In this document: positions 55,145 through 63,282 of the stretch, piece by piece
Layout of the letters: every line of letters starts with the position of its first letter
Position numbering within the stretch: the first letter of the stretch is position 1
Assembly: GCA_903930435.1 (NCBI GenBank)
Contig: CAIYYN010000048.1
Coordinates: 1 to 64,000, forward strand
Length of the DNA: 64,000 nucleotides
Reading direction: 5' to 3'
Origin: an uncultured Hyphomicrobiales bacterium
Lineage (GTDB): Bacteria > Pseudomonadota > Alphaproteobacteria > Rhizobiales > Ancalomicrobiaceae
Translations under genes and position numbers: made by a program
Notes under the pieces: generated by a model
The model's input: the letters and a program-made list of their open reading frames with translations, nothing else
The model's database searches: none
Told to the model about the DNA's origin: nothing

Positions 55145-56026
55145 ATGACACCCACCGAGTATGACTACCTCCGCGTTTTTCTGAAGCAACGTTCGGGTCT
55201 GGTGCTGTCCAACGAGAAGCAGTATCTGATCGAGAGTCGCTTGATGCCTGTGGCGCGCAAGTTTGGGCTGGCATCGATTTCCAACCTCGTCGACAAGCTG
55301 AAGCTTGAGCAGAATGGCTCGCTTGCGGATGCAATCATCGAGGCGATGACGACAAACGAGTCGTTCTTCTTCCGCGACAAGGTCCCCTTCGATCATTTCA
55401 CGCAGACCATGCTGCCGCATATGCTGACGGCACGCCAGCGCGATCGTCGCATCCGGATCTGGAGTGCAGCGGCATCGACCGGTCAGGAACCCTACACGCT
55501 TGCCATGTGCCTCAAGGACATGGACGCCAAGCTGGGCGGCTGGCGGGTCGAGATGATCGGTACGGACCTGTCGACCGAAGTGCTGGAAAAGGCCAAGGCC
55601 GGCATCTACAGCCAGTTTGAAGTCCAGCGCGGATTGCCGATCAACTATCTGCTGAAGCATTTCACCCAGATGGGCGACATGTGGCAGATTTCGCCGGAAC
55701 TGCGATCCATGATCCAGTACCGCAAGCTGAACCTGCTGGAGTCCTTCAGTTCGCTCGGCCAGTTTGACATTGTGTTCTGCCGCAACGTGCTGATCTACTT
55801 CGATAATGAAGCCAAGATCGACATCTTGAACCGCATCCGCAAGACGATGCCCGAGGATGGTTTTCTCGTGCTGGGCGCTGCTGAAACGGTCGTCGGCCTT
55901 ACCGATGCCTTCAAGCCTGTCGCTGACAAGCGCGGCCTCTATCAGGCGGCAAGTGCGTCCACTTCGGCAGCTGCCCCTGCAACGGCTGCTTTCGGGACAC
56001 GGTTCCAGTTCGCGTCTGGTCGCTAA
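55145..56026 (+). CDS. cheR: chemoreceptor methyltransferase CheR
   Basis: CheR methylates receptor glutamates using S-adenosylmethionine. The 293-residue protein has an N-terminal helical domain (to about 75), TNESFFFRDKVPFDHF, the SAM-binding segment IWSAAASTGQEPYTLAM, and DIVFCRNVLIYFDNEAK. The ATG directly abuts the cheB stop. It is the last gene of the cluster; the following 289 bases (56027-56315) hold no gene but include a palindromic repeat. Confidence 0.96.
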   Translation: MTPTEYDYLRVFLKQRSGLVLSNEKQYLIESRLMPVARKFGLASISNLVDKLKLEQNGSLADAIIEAMTTNESFFFRDKVPFDHFTQTMLPHMLTARQRDRRIRIWSAAASTGQEPYTLAMCLKDMDAKLGGWRVEMIGTDLSTEVLEKAKAGIYSQFEVQRGLPINYLLKHFTQMGDMWQISPELRSMIQYRKLNLLESFSSLGQFDIVFCRNVLIYFDNEAKIDILNRIRKTMPEDGFLVLGAAETVVGLTDAFKPVADKRGLYQAASASTSAAAPATAAFGTRFQFASGR

Positions 56027-56120
56027 TACCGGGTTGATCGGTGTATCGGGCATTCGAACGCGCAGCGATCGGCGGATAGCATAAGCTCCGCCGACCAGCG
56101 CCTAAATCTACACGGTCCTT

Positions 56121-56198
56121 CGTCATTGCTCGCGCGAGCGAAGCAATCCAGACTTTCAACAGTTGCCGCTGGATGAACGCGCTTCGCGTCCGATGACG
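56121..56198. repeat. palindromic intergenic repeat element
   Basis: Two arms face each other: CGTCATTGCTCGCGCGAGCG continuing to AATCCAG (56121-56151), and CTGGATGAACGCGCTTCGCG continuing to ATGACG (56169-56198). Both ends carry CGTCAT/ATGACG and ATCCAG/CTGGAT complements. The words resemble REP-like intergenic repeats remembered from Bradyrhizobium and Rhodopseudomonas genomes (CGTCATTGCGAGCG...AAGCAATCCAG). It lies between cheR and a convergent gene. Confidence 0.65.
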
Positions 56199-56315
56199 AG
56201 GCGCAAGAATGTGTTCCCGCCAAAAAAAGCGCTATCGCGCCGCAAATATCCGGGCGGGTAACACGACGATCGGTGACAAGTCGCGTTTAAATACCCTCAG
56301 GGCTGCGCATCCCGT

Positions 56316-56708
56316 TTACTGCTTGCGCGCCTTCCGTGCGGCGTAACGCGCGTCGCGCTGCGCCTTTTTCTCGGCCTCGTCGCGAATAGCCTGTTCGGCG
56401 GCAAGACGGCCGGCTTCTTCGGCAGCGATTCGGTCGGCTTCCGCCTGCATGCGGGCCTGTTCCTCGGCTTCTGCCTTCAGTCGCTCGGCCTCGGCTTTGG
56501 CCTTAGCCTGTTCTTCCTTGCGCAGACGATCCTGCTCGGCCTTGATGGCAGCCTTTTCAGCCTGAACGGCTGCCTTGGCGGCGGCGGCCTCAGCGCGTGC
56601 CTGCGCCTCTGCGCTGTCGGGTGCGGAGCGTTGCTTGAATTTTTCCAGAAGGGCCGCCTTGGCGGCTTCGGCTGTCTTGCGGCGTTCGGCCAGATTGTCT
56701 TTTTTCAT
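56316..56708 (-). CDS. small helical Ala/Lys/Glu-rich protein (DUF6481-like)
   Basis: A 130-residue protein from ATG 56708 that is almost entirely one charged helix. After MKKDNLAERRKTAEAAKAAL and LLEKFKQR, a long EAxAKAEAERLKAEAEEQA run follows, ending in a basic RDARYAARKARKQ tail. The N-terminal FK(Q/E)R block resembles DUF6481 proteins of Hyphomicrobiales. Function is unknown. The frame upstream to 56801 is not supported. Confidence 0.65.
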   Translation of the reverse strand: MKKDNLAERRKTAEAAKAALLEKFKQRSAPDSAEAQARAEAAAAKAAVQAEKAAIKAEQDRLRKEEQAKAKAEAERLKAEAEEQARMQAEADRIAAEEAGRLAAEQAIRDEAEKKAQRDARYAARKARKQ

Positions 56709-56835
56709 CGCGCAGTCATAGCCTGAAAATGACGGAAATTCTACACCGTTCAGAACACAGCAGAATTGCCAAATTAAACCGGCAGCAACTGAGGCGGCCA
56801 CTGAAACCAGTCAAAACGTGTGATCATGTGGCAAA

Positions 56836-56912
56836 TGGTACGACTGGGTGGACTCGAACCACCGACCTTCGGAGCCACAATCCGACGCTCTAACCAACTG
56901 AGCTACAGTCGC
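56836..56912 (-). tRNA. tRNA-His (anticodon GTG), without G-1
   Basis: A 77-nt cloverleaf with encoded CCA: acceptor GCGACTG/CAGTCGT, anticodon stem TCGGA/TCCGA with loop TTGTGGC, T-arm GGTGG/CCACC. The base before position 1 is T rather than the extra G of most bacterial tRNA-His, and position 73 is A rather than C. This is the known alphaproteobacterial form. Confidence 0.94.
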
Positions 56913-57075
56913 ATGAAGCAAGCTTCAGGGGGGTTCTGATAAGCGGAAACGCGGTCGTGCGCAAGAGGCTTCGACCAATATCACCGCAAGTTTGGTGAAT
57001 GCATGCCTGTCAAATCGTCGACTTGCCGGGCAGGTGAGGGGGCGTCGATGTTGCCCCCTCGGATGGTGCAATAGA

Positions 57076-57729
57076 TCAGGCGGCCATCTGACCCAGGGCC
57101 ACTGTAAAGGAGGCTTCTGTCTGCGCCTTGATTTCGTCGAGCGTCACGCCGTCGGCCAGTTCGATCAGCGTCATGCCGCCGTTCTTCTTGTCGATCGTGA
57201 ACACGCCGAGGTCGGTGATCACCATGTCGACAACACCGGCACCCGTCAGCGGCAGATTGCAGCGATGCAGCAGCTTCGGCTCGCCTTTGGCCGAATGCTC
57301 CATCACGATCACGACCTTCTTGACACCAGCGACGAGATCCATCGCGCCGCCCATGCCCTTGACCATCTTGCCCGGGATCATCCAGTTGGCCAAATCGCCG
57401 TTTTCCGCCACCTGCATCGCACCGAGGATCGAGATGTCGATGTGTCCGCCACGGATCATCGCGAAGCTGTCGGCGGATGAGAAGAAGCTCGTGGTCGGCA
57501 GTTCGGTGACTGTCTGCTTGCCCGCATTGACCAGATCCGGGTCGTCCTCACCCTGGAACGGGAAGGGCCCCATGCCGAGCATGCCATTCTCGCTCTGCAG
57601 CTGCACATTCACGCCTTCAGGGATGAAATTAGCCACCAGCGTCGGGATACCGATGCCGAGATTGCAATAAAAACCGTCGCGCAATTCCTTCGCCGCACGG
57701 GCGGCCATTTGATCACGAGTCCAAGCCAT
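57076..57729 (-). CDS. scoB: 3-oxoacid CoA-transferase subunit B
   Basis: The 217-residue B subunit carries the catalytic Glu in [27 protein letters not shown] and [20 protein letters not shown] are further hallmarks. With subunit A it transfers CoA between succinyl-CoA and acetoacetate (or a beta-ketoadipate-type acid). The start ATG 57729 follows ACAGGAGGTAAAT; the upstream frame is rejected. It lies 92 bases after subunit A. Confidence 0.94.
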   Translation of the reverse strand: MAWTRDQMAARAAKELRDGFYCNLGIGIPTLVANFIPEGVNVQLQSENGMLGMGPFPFQGEDDPDLVNAGKQTVTELPTTSFFSSADSFAMIRGGHIDISILGAMQVAENGDLANWMIPGKMVKGMGGAMDLVAGVKKVVIVMEHSAKGEPKLLHRCNLPLTGAGVVDMVITDLGVFTIDKKNGGMTLIELADGVTLDEIKAQTEASFTVALGQMAA

Positions 57730-57821
57730 ATTTACCTCCTGTCGAAGCTTGCGCTTCATGGAACAGCGGGGCGCCGGGGTCATATCGGATGAACCGGCCT
57801 GCTTCCCGCCAAACAATGGGA

Positions 57822-58526
57822 TCAGGCTGCCGGGCGCTGACGCGTTGACGGCACTTCGATGCGCTTCACGGCATCCGGCACATGCACGATGCGCTTCACG
57901 TAGATGCCCGGCGTGTGGATGTGATCCGGATCAAGCGAACCGGGTTCGACGAGATGCTCGACCTGGGCAACGGTCATCCGGGCGGCGGTGGCCATCATCG
58001 GATTGAAGTTGCGAGCGGTCTTGCGATAGACGAGGTTGCCCTCGGTATCACCCTTCCAGGCGTGCACGAGCGACAGATCGGCCACCAGACCGGTTTCCAT
58101 GATGTAGCGCTCGCCGTTGAAGATGCGCTCTTCCTTGCCTTCGGCGATCTGCGTGCCGACGCCGGTCTTGACGAAGAATGCCGGAATGCCAGCGCCACCG
58201 GCCCGAATGCGCTCCGACATCGTGCCCTGCGGATTGAATTCAATTTCCAGTTCGCCAGCGAGGAACTGCTTGGCGAAGATCTTGTTTTCGCCGACATAGG
58301 ACGAAATCATCTTCTTGATCTGGCGTGTTTCCAGCAGGATGCCGAGGCCGATGCCGTCAACGCCTGCGTTGTTGGAGACCACCGTCAGACCTGTCACGCC
58401 CGAAAGCTGCACCGCCTGAATCAAGACTTCCGGCACGCCAACCAGTCCGAAGCCGCCGCACATGATCATCATGTCGTTCTTCAAGACCCCGGCCAAAGCC
58501 TCGGTCGCACTCTTGTAGACCTTCAT
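57822..58526 (-). CDS. scoA: 3-oxoacid CoA-transferase subunit A
   Basis: The 234-residue A subunit has [18 protein letters not shown] (CoA-binding GxGxxGxPE region), [14 protein letters not shown], and [21 protein letters not shown] followed by [19 protein letters not shown] precedes the ATG. Ketone-body or polyhydroxybutyrate-derived acetoacetate use is the usual role. PcaIJ-type specificity cannot be excluded by eye. Confidence 0.94.
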   Translation of the reverse strand: MKVYKSATEALAGVLKNDMMIMCGGFGLVGVPEVLIQAVQLSGVTGLTVVSNNAGVDGIGLGILLETRQIKKMISSYVGENKIFAKQFLAGELEIEFNPQGTMSERIRAGGAGIPAFFVKTGVGTQIAEGKEERIFNGERYIMETGLVADLSLVHAWKGDTEGNLVYRKTARNFNPMMATAARMTVAQVEHLVEPGSLDPDHIHTPGIYVKRIVHVPDAVKRIEVPSTRQRPAA

Positions 58527-58706
58527 TCCATTCCTCCGAATGACCCGCGTCGACCCGAACCCGAATGAGCCGCCCGCTACTGGGTGGCGAACTTAATCGG
58601 AAGTGGAGATCACGCCAAGCATCGTTTGCGCGGCCAGCTGCATTTTATTCTTAAAACGCGCGGGAAAGTGCCGTCGCACGTGAAGTATGGACAGATCCGA
58701 TGCACA

Positions 58707-60194
58707 TCAGCCGTGGTTGAGCACAATGGTTTTTGTCGCGGTAAACTCGTTCAGGGCTTCGAAGCCCTTTTCACGGCCATGGCCGGACTTCTTGAAGCCA
58801 CCAAACGGTAGTTCAACCCCGCCGCCTGCGCCATAGCTGTTGACGAAGACCTGGCCCGACCGAACCGCCCGCGCCATCCGCATGGCCTTTTGCCCGTCTC
58901 GTGTCCAGATCCCGGCAACCAGCCCGTAGTCCGTCCCGTTGGCGATCCTGAGTGCCTCTGCCTCTGTGTCAAACGTCGACACAACAAGGACAGGTCCGAA
59001 GATCTCTTCCTGCGCCAGTTTGTGATGAGGCGGAACATCGACGAACAGGGTTGGCTCGATATAGAAGCCACCTGCAGGCGCCTCCGGCGAGATCGACCCA
59101 CGAGCCGCAATCCTGAGCCCACCTGCCTCGCCCTCGGCGATAAAGCTGGCGACACGGGCGCGTTGCTTGGCCGAAACGAGGGGGCCGAGATCAGGATCCG
59201 TGTGATAGGGGCCAGCGACCAGCGCCGAAAAGCGGGGCGCCAGCCGCTCGATCAGATCGGCGGCGATGCTGCGCTCGACAACGATCCGCGAGCCTGCCGA
59301 ACATGTCTGGCCAGCATTCTGGATGATCGCATTGACGAGGACCGGTGCGGTGGCTTCAAGGTCGGCGTCGGCAAAGACGATCTGGGGCGACTTGCCTCCG
59401 AGTTCCAGCGTGCAGCCGATGTGATTGTCGGCGGCGGCCTTCTGGATCAGGGTTCCGACCTGCGGCGAACCCGTAAAGGTCACGAAATCAATGCCGGGAT
59501 GCCCGGCCAGCGCGGCGCCTGCCTCCGCGCCATAGCCTGAAATAACATTGAAGACGCCCGGTGGAAAGCCGACCTGAAGCGCCAGTTCTGCGACCCGCGT
59601 CAGGCTGAGACCTGCGTCTTCGGCCGGTTTCATGACCAGCGTATTGCCGGTTGCCAGCGCTGCCCCGATGACCCGTCCGCCGATCTGCGCCGGATAATTC
59701 CAGGGCACGATCGACCCGACAACGCCATGCGGTTCGCGGATCGTCATCGCAGTATAGCCCGTTGAAACCGGGATGGTTTCGCCCATCAGCTTGTCGGCAG
59801 CCCCGCCATAGAATTCCAGATAACGGGCCAGAGCGATGATATCGGCGCGGCCCTGTCGGATCGGCTTGCCGCAATCGCGCGACTCCAGCTCAGCCAGTTC
59901 ATCCATGTGATCCGTGACAAGCGCGCTCAGTTTCAGGAGCAACCGGCCGCGTTCCAGCGCCGAAAGTCCGCGCCACGGGCCTTCCTCAAAGGCGATCCGG
60001 GCTGCTGCAACGGCTGCGTCCACGTCCATCGAGTTGCTGCGGGGGATAGCCGCAAACACGAGGCCATCGCCGGGGGCATGAACATCAATCATCTCACCCG
60101 AGATAGGGGGTACCCGCCGCCCGCCGATAATATTCGGGTAAACGGTTATGCCTGTCTCACAAACCGATGTAACGACCCCGTTCATCCCGTTCAT
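58707..60194 (-). CDS. NAD(P)-dependent aldehyde dehydrogenase
   Basis: A 495-residue ALDH. Seen: VPWNYPAQIGGRVIGAALA (the Asn of the oxyanion hole), TFTGSPQVGTLIQKAA, the Glu motif LELGGKSPQIVFADADLEA, and the catalytic Cys in NAGQTCSAGSR near 299; EEIFGPVLVVSTF follows. GGGAGG lies six bases before ATG 60194; the frame extending to 60344 is not supported. The closest groups are betaine- or gamma-aminobutyraldehyde-type dehydrogenases, but substrate is not settled. Confidence 0.93.
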   Translation of the reverse strand: MNGMNGVVTSVCETGITVYPNIIGGRRVPPISGEMIDVHAPGDGLVFAAIPRSNSMDVDAAVAAARIAFEEGPWRGLSALERGRLLLKLSALVTDHMDELAELESRDCGKPIRQGRADIIALARYLEFYGGAADKLMGETIPVSTGYTAMTIREPHGVVGSIVPWNYPAQIGGRVIGAALATGNTLVMKPAEDAGLSLTRVAELALQVGFPPGVFNVISGYGAEAGAALAGHPGIDFVTFTGSPQVGTLIQKAAADNHIGCTLELGGKSPQIVFADADLEATAPVLVNAIIQNAGQTCSAGSRIVVERSIAADLIERLAPRFSALVAGPYHTDPDLGPLVSAKQRARVASFIAEGEAGGLRIAARGSISPEAPAGGFYIEPTLFVDVPPHHKLAQEEIFGPVLVVSTFDTEAEALRIANGTDYGLVAGIWTRDGQKAMRMARAVRSGQVFVNSYGAGGGVELPFGGFKKSGHGREKGFEALNEFTATKTIVLNHG

Positions 60195-60402
60195 CCCGAA
60201 CCTCCCGCGAACCCGCATTTTGAAATTATCCGAAAGCCTTACAGCAAAACAGGTCGTTGAGAATGCCAGATTTTCGACAGTTTGACCCGTTGGTTTCGCA
60301 AAGCGGATCATCTCTGCACGAGCCGGGGACAACATCTCGCCCAATTCCCGTGCAAGACTCTTAATTCTATTTTAACAATATGTATTAGCCGGAGACCTCG
60401 TC

Positions 60403-61341
60403 ATGCATCGATTGAAGTCCGCCCTGTTTGCCTCTGCCACACTCAGCTGTGTGCTCATTTCGTCTGCGATCTTTGCTGAAACGTCGCCAACACCTGGCGC
60501 GATTGAAAAAGCCGTCGGTCTGTCCGATGGACCCGCAACCGGTGGTGGGTCTTCGCCCTATATCTCGGGATCGGCACCGGGCGCATCGACCACGTTGGCA
60601 CCAGCCACCGTCGTCGCACCCAGGACGGCTCAGGAAGGGGCAGCAGAAAGCGCAGTTGTGCATAGCGACAATCCACCCGCGCCGCCGCCCCCAGCGCCGG
60701 CAATTGCGACGGAGCCAGCCCCCGTTGCGCCGCAACCGGCAGCAACGCAGCCGGCCTCATCGCCGGAAAAAACGCCTGATAGTCCAGCCACTTCTGCATC
60801 TGAACCACCTGCGGCACCTGCGTCCACCGCGCCCGCCACGACCGCTCAAACGCCCTCTGTACCGCCTGCGTCAACCACTGAGACACCGCCTCAAACGCCT
60901 GCCCCCGAACAGACCGTAAAGGCAGCAGTTCCCGCAGATGTGCAGAAGCCCGTTGAGCTGCCGGTTCAGGCCGCCCAGCCATCGACCGCTGCGCCCGAAC
61001 CGATTGCCCCCTCGCCCCAGATTGCTGCGCAACCCAAGCCCGTCTCGCCACCCGCTCCCGACCAGGATCTGAAGAAGAAACAAGCGCTTGCGAAGAAAAA
61101 GCCGAAGCCCCATGTCGCCCATCAGGCCCATCCGCGGATCATCCATCGCGACGATGATGATGCCGATGTGATCTATGAGGATGGTCCGGTGCCGCCGCTG
61201 CCGATTGGACGTAGGCATATCATAATTGAATATGACGATGGGCGGGATAGTGGCTACGCGATTGTCCGCCGCTATCATCATTGCCACCCGCGCTTCATGT
61301 CGGGCTTCTGGTTCCTGCATCGCGACTATATTTGCGATTGA
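60403..61341 (+). CDS. Pro/Ala-rich secreted protein
   Basis: A 312-residue protein with a signal peptide (cleavage after IFA, about 25). Residues about 80-225 are Pro/Ala/Thr repeats; a basic KKKQALAKKKPKPH patch follows. The C-terminal 75 residues are folded-looking and rich in His, Asp and aromatic residues (HRDDDDADVIYEDG, YHHCHPRFMSGFW). The final domain could be surface-associated or metal-binding; this is a guess. GGAG precedes the ATG. Confidence 0.7.
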   Translation: MHRLKSALFASATLSCVLISSAIFAETSPTPGAIEKAVGLSDGPATGGGSSPYISGSAPGASTTLAPATVVAPRTAQEGAAESAVVHSDNPPAPPPPAPAIATEPAPVAPQPAATQPASSPEKTPDSPATSASEPPAAPASTAPATTAQTPSVPPASTTETPPQTPAPEQTVKAAVPADVQKPVELPVQAAQPSTAAPEPIAPSPQIAAQPKPVSPPAPDQDLKKKQALAKKKPKPHVAHQAHPRIIHRDDDDADVIYEDGPVPPLPIGRRHIIIEYDDGRDSGYAIVRRYHHCHPRFMSGFWFLHRDYICD

Positions 61342-61352
61342 TGGATGGTTGG

Positions 61353-61964
61353 TCAGACAAATAGCTCCGGCCTTTTGAGCCGGAGCGACTGAACCAGCGT
61401 CAAGGTCTTCAGGTCGAGAATTTCGCCGTTTTCAGCCATTTGCGCAAGCCTCGCCAGGGGAAGAATGACGACTTCGATGTCTTCATCCTCTTGCTCAAGT
61501 CCCCCACCCGCCGCAATCCGGTCGTGATCCAGATCGATCTCGGCGAGAAACAGCCAAAGTCGTTCGGTCGAAATGCCCGGGGTTGCGAACGGTGCACCGA
61601 CGGGGATAAGCGTCGCCAGTCTCAACCCCGCCTCTTCCATCGCTTCGCGGCGTGCTGTCATGGCCGGATCATCGGACGGCTTATCAATCAAACCCGCAAT
61701 GACTTCAAGGAGATAGGCGTCATCCGAGAGTGCCAGCCCAACAGGTACCCGCAACTGGCGGACCAAGACCGCCTGCTTTTGGGCCGCGTCAAACGCGAGG
61801 ACCGCCGCACCATTGCCGTGGGTTTCGATCTCGCGACGCAGCCGCAAGATGGCTCCCGATCGGCTGATCTGTTCGATGTCGAGAACTTCCAGCCGCGTGA
61901 AGCCTTGATAGGCGACCGAACGGTCGATCACCTTGAAAGATAACGACTTTTCAGGCGAACTCAA
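61353..61964 (-). CDS. Nudix hydrolase, NudK-like
   Basis: A roughly 203-residue Nudix protein. The box reads AGLIDKPSDDPAMTARREAM followed by EEAG: the REAMEEAG core is intact, but the first Glu of GX5E is replaced (Ser/Asp) and one residue is inserted, as in GDP-mannose/NudK-type relatives. The preceding VRQLRVPVGLA and LLEVIAG fit ADP-ribose or GDP-sugar pyrophosphatases. I start at TTG 61964, which overlaps the DUF934 stop (TTGA), but there is no clear Shine-Dalgarno, so the start is uncertain. Confidence 0.8.
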   Translation of the reverse strand: MSSPEKSLSFKVIDRSVAYQGFTRLEVLDIEQISRSGAILRLRREIETHGNGAAVLAFDAAQKQAVLVRQLRVPVGLALSDDAYLLEVIAGLIDKPSDDPAMTARREAMEEAGLRLATLIPVGAPFATPGISTERLWLFLAEIDLDHDRIAAGGGLEQEDEDIEVVILPLARLAQMAENGEILDLKTLTLVQSLRLKRPELFV

Positions 61965-62479
61965 ACCGCCCGCCGCAACCAGGGACGACCAGCCGGGACC
62001 GGGGCTTCCTGGGTCTCTCCCGACCACGCCGGTTGATAAAACACAGGCATTTCAGGGAGTTGGCGCGCTTTCAATGCCCGACGGGTTGGCTCGTTGGTCA
62101 CGGTGAACTCTGTGAAGCCGACCCGCTCCATGTGGGGGATCAGGTCAAGCAGCACATCCCCGACCGCCCGCAAGGGGCCAGTATAGCCATAGCGTTCGCG
62201 CAAGAGCCGGGCGATGGAAAATCCACGTCCATCGTTGAACTTCGGAAAATTCACAGCAACAAGCGCCAGATTTGGCAGAAGGTCCGCAACATCGTCCAGA
62301 TGATCGCCAGCCTCAATCAGGAGGCCGTGATTGGTCTCTGTCCGCGAGAGCAGGGAAGGATCGCCAATCAACTGAGACTTAGTCCAGATAATCGAGTCAA
62401 CGATGCTGTCATCGGTCTCGACATCTGTCAGTTGCCACTGATCTTCTTCGAATTGGCCGTTGCGATAAACGTCCTGCAT
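61961..62479 (-). CDS. DUF934 protein of the sulfate-assimilation cluster
   Basis: A 172-residue protein of the DUF934 family, which in proteobacteria is found with cysH and cysI. Seen: HLDDVADLLPNLALVAVNFPKF, DGRGFSIARLLRERYGYTGPLRAVGDVL and PHMERVGFTEF. The role is not established; an accessory function in sulfite or siroheme-enzyme handling is inferred from gene neighbourhood. ATG 62479 has GAGAG eight bases upstream. A TTG overlapping the cysH stop is an alternative. Confidence 0.9.
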   Translation of the reverse strand: MQDVYRNGQFEEDQWQLTDVETDDSIVDSIIWTKSQLIGDPSLLSRTETNHGLLIEAGDHLDDVADLLPNLALVAVNFPKFNDGRGFSIARLLRERYGYTGPLRAVGDVLLDLIPHMERVGFTEFTVTNEPTRRALKARQLPEMPVFYQPAWSGETQEAPVPAGRPWLRRAV

Positions 62480-62490
62480 GTCTGTCACTC

Positions 62491-63282
62491 TCAAATGCCG
62501 CTACCGGCTTCTTCGTCGGCGACGATCAAGCCGCCGATATGGATACCACATTCCGTCTTGGCCTGCCCACGCCAGCGACCGGCGCGCGGATCTTCGCCCG
62601 GTGCCACTGGATCCGTGCACGGCATGCAGCCAATCGACAAATAGCCTTGCGCAACAAGGGGATGGGCGGGAAGTTCGTGCAGATCCGCATAGGCCTGCAA
62701 TTCCTTCGGACCCCAATCCGCGAGCGGGTTGACCTTGATCCGGTCACCCTCGGCTTCAAACAGGGGAATGGCCGACCGGGTGGCCGCCTGAAACCGCTTG
62801 CGACCGGAAATCCAGGCACCAAAGCCGTCGAGACCGCGCGCCAAGGGTTCCACCTTGCGAATTTGGCAGCAAAGGTCGGTGTTCTTGGCCCAAAGACCAC
62901 CTTTGGGGTCGATCTCGGCAAGCCTGACTGGGTCAGGTGTCAGGGTACGAACATTGGTAAGGCCGAACTGCTTCACCAGTTTATCCCGGTAGCGAAGCGT
63001 TTCACCGAACAGCTTGTCCGTATCGACAAAGAGCACGGGAACGGACGGATCCACTTGGGCCAGCAGATGCAACAGGATCGCGGATTCCGATCCGAACGAC
63101 GACACCAGCGCTATCTGGCCCGGAAACAGGTCACGGATCGCTGCTTGCAGAACGGCAAGTGACGTTTGACCTGCAAACCGCTCGCACAGGTCTGCGGCGC
63201 GGACTTCCGCAGGGCTTGGATCGTAGGGGACCGCTTGCGAAGCGATTGATATCGTGGCGGAAACGTCTCTAGTCGGCACCAT
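62491..63282 (-). CDS. cysH: adenylyl-sulfate / phosphoadenylyl-sulfate reductase CysH
   Basis: CysH reduces activated sulfate to sulfite. From ATG 63282 (AAGGAGG seven bases upstream) there are 263 residues. LVSSFGSESAILLHLL is the PP-loop-like motif, FVDTDKLFGET follows, and four Fe-S cysteines appear as a CC pair (DLCCQIRKVEPL) and CX2C (GCMPCTDP). The catalytic Cys is in ECGIHIG. The CC...CxxC pair points to the Fe4S4 APS-reductase type. It overlaps cysI by 14 bases. Confidence 0.95.
   Translation of the reverse strand: MVPTRDVSATISIASQAVPYDPSPAEVRAADLCERFAGQTSLAVLQAAIRDLFPGQIALVSSFGSESAILLHLLAQVDPSVPVLFVDTDKLFGETLRYRDKLVKQFGLTNVRTLTPDPVRLAEIDPKGGLWAKNTDLCCQIRKVEPLARGLDGFGAWISGRKRFQAATRSAIPLFEAEGDRIKVNPLADWGPKELQAYADLHELPAHPLVAQGYLSIGCMPCTDPVAPGEDPRAGRWRGQAKTECGIHIGGLIVADEEAGSGI

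Noticed and set aside
54554-56053. 499-codon open frame antisense to cheB and cheR
   Set aside because: Shadow of two well-supported chemotaxis genes.
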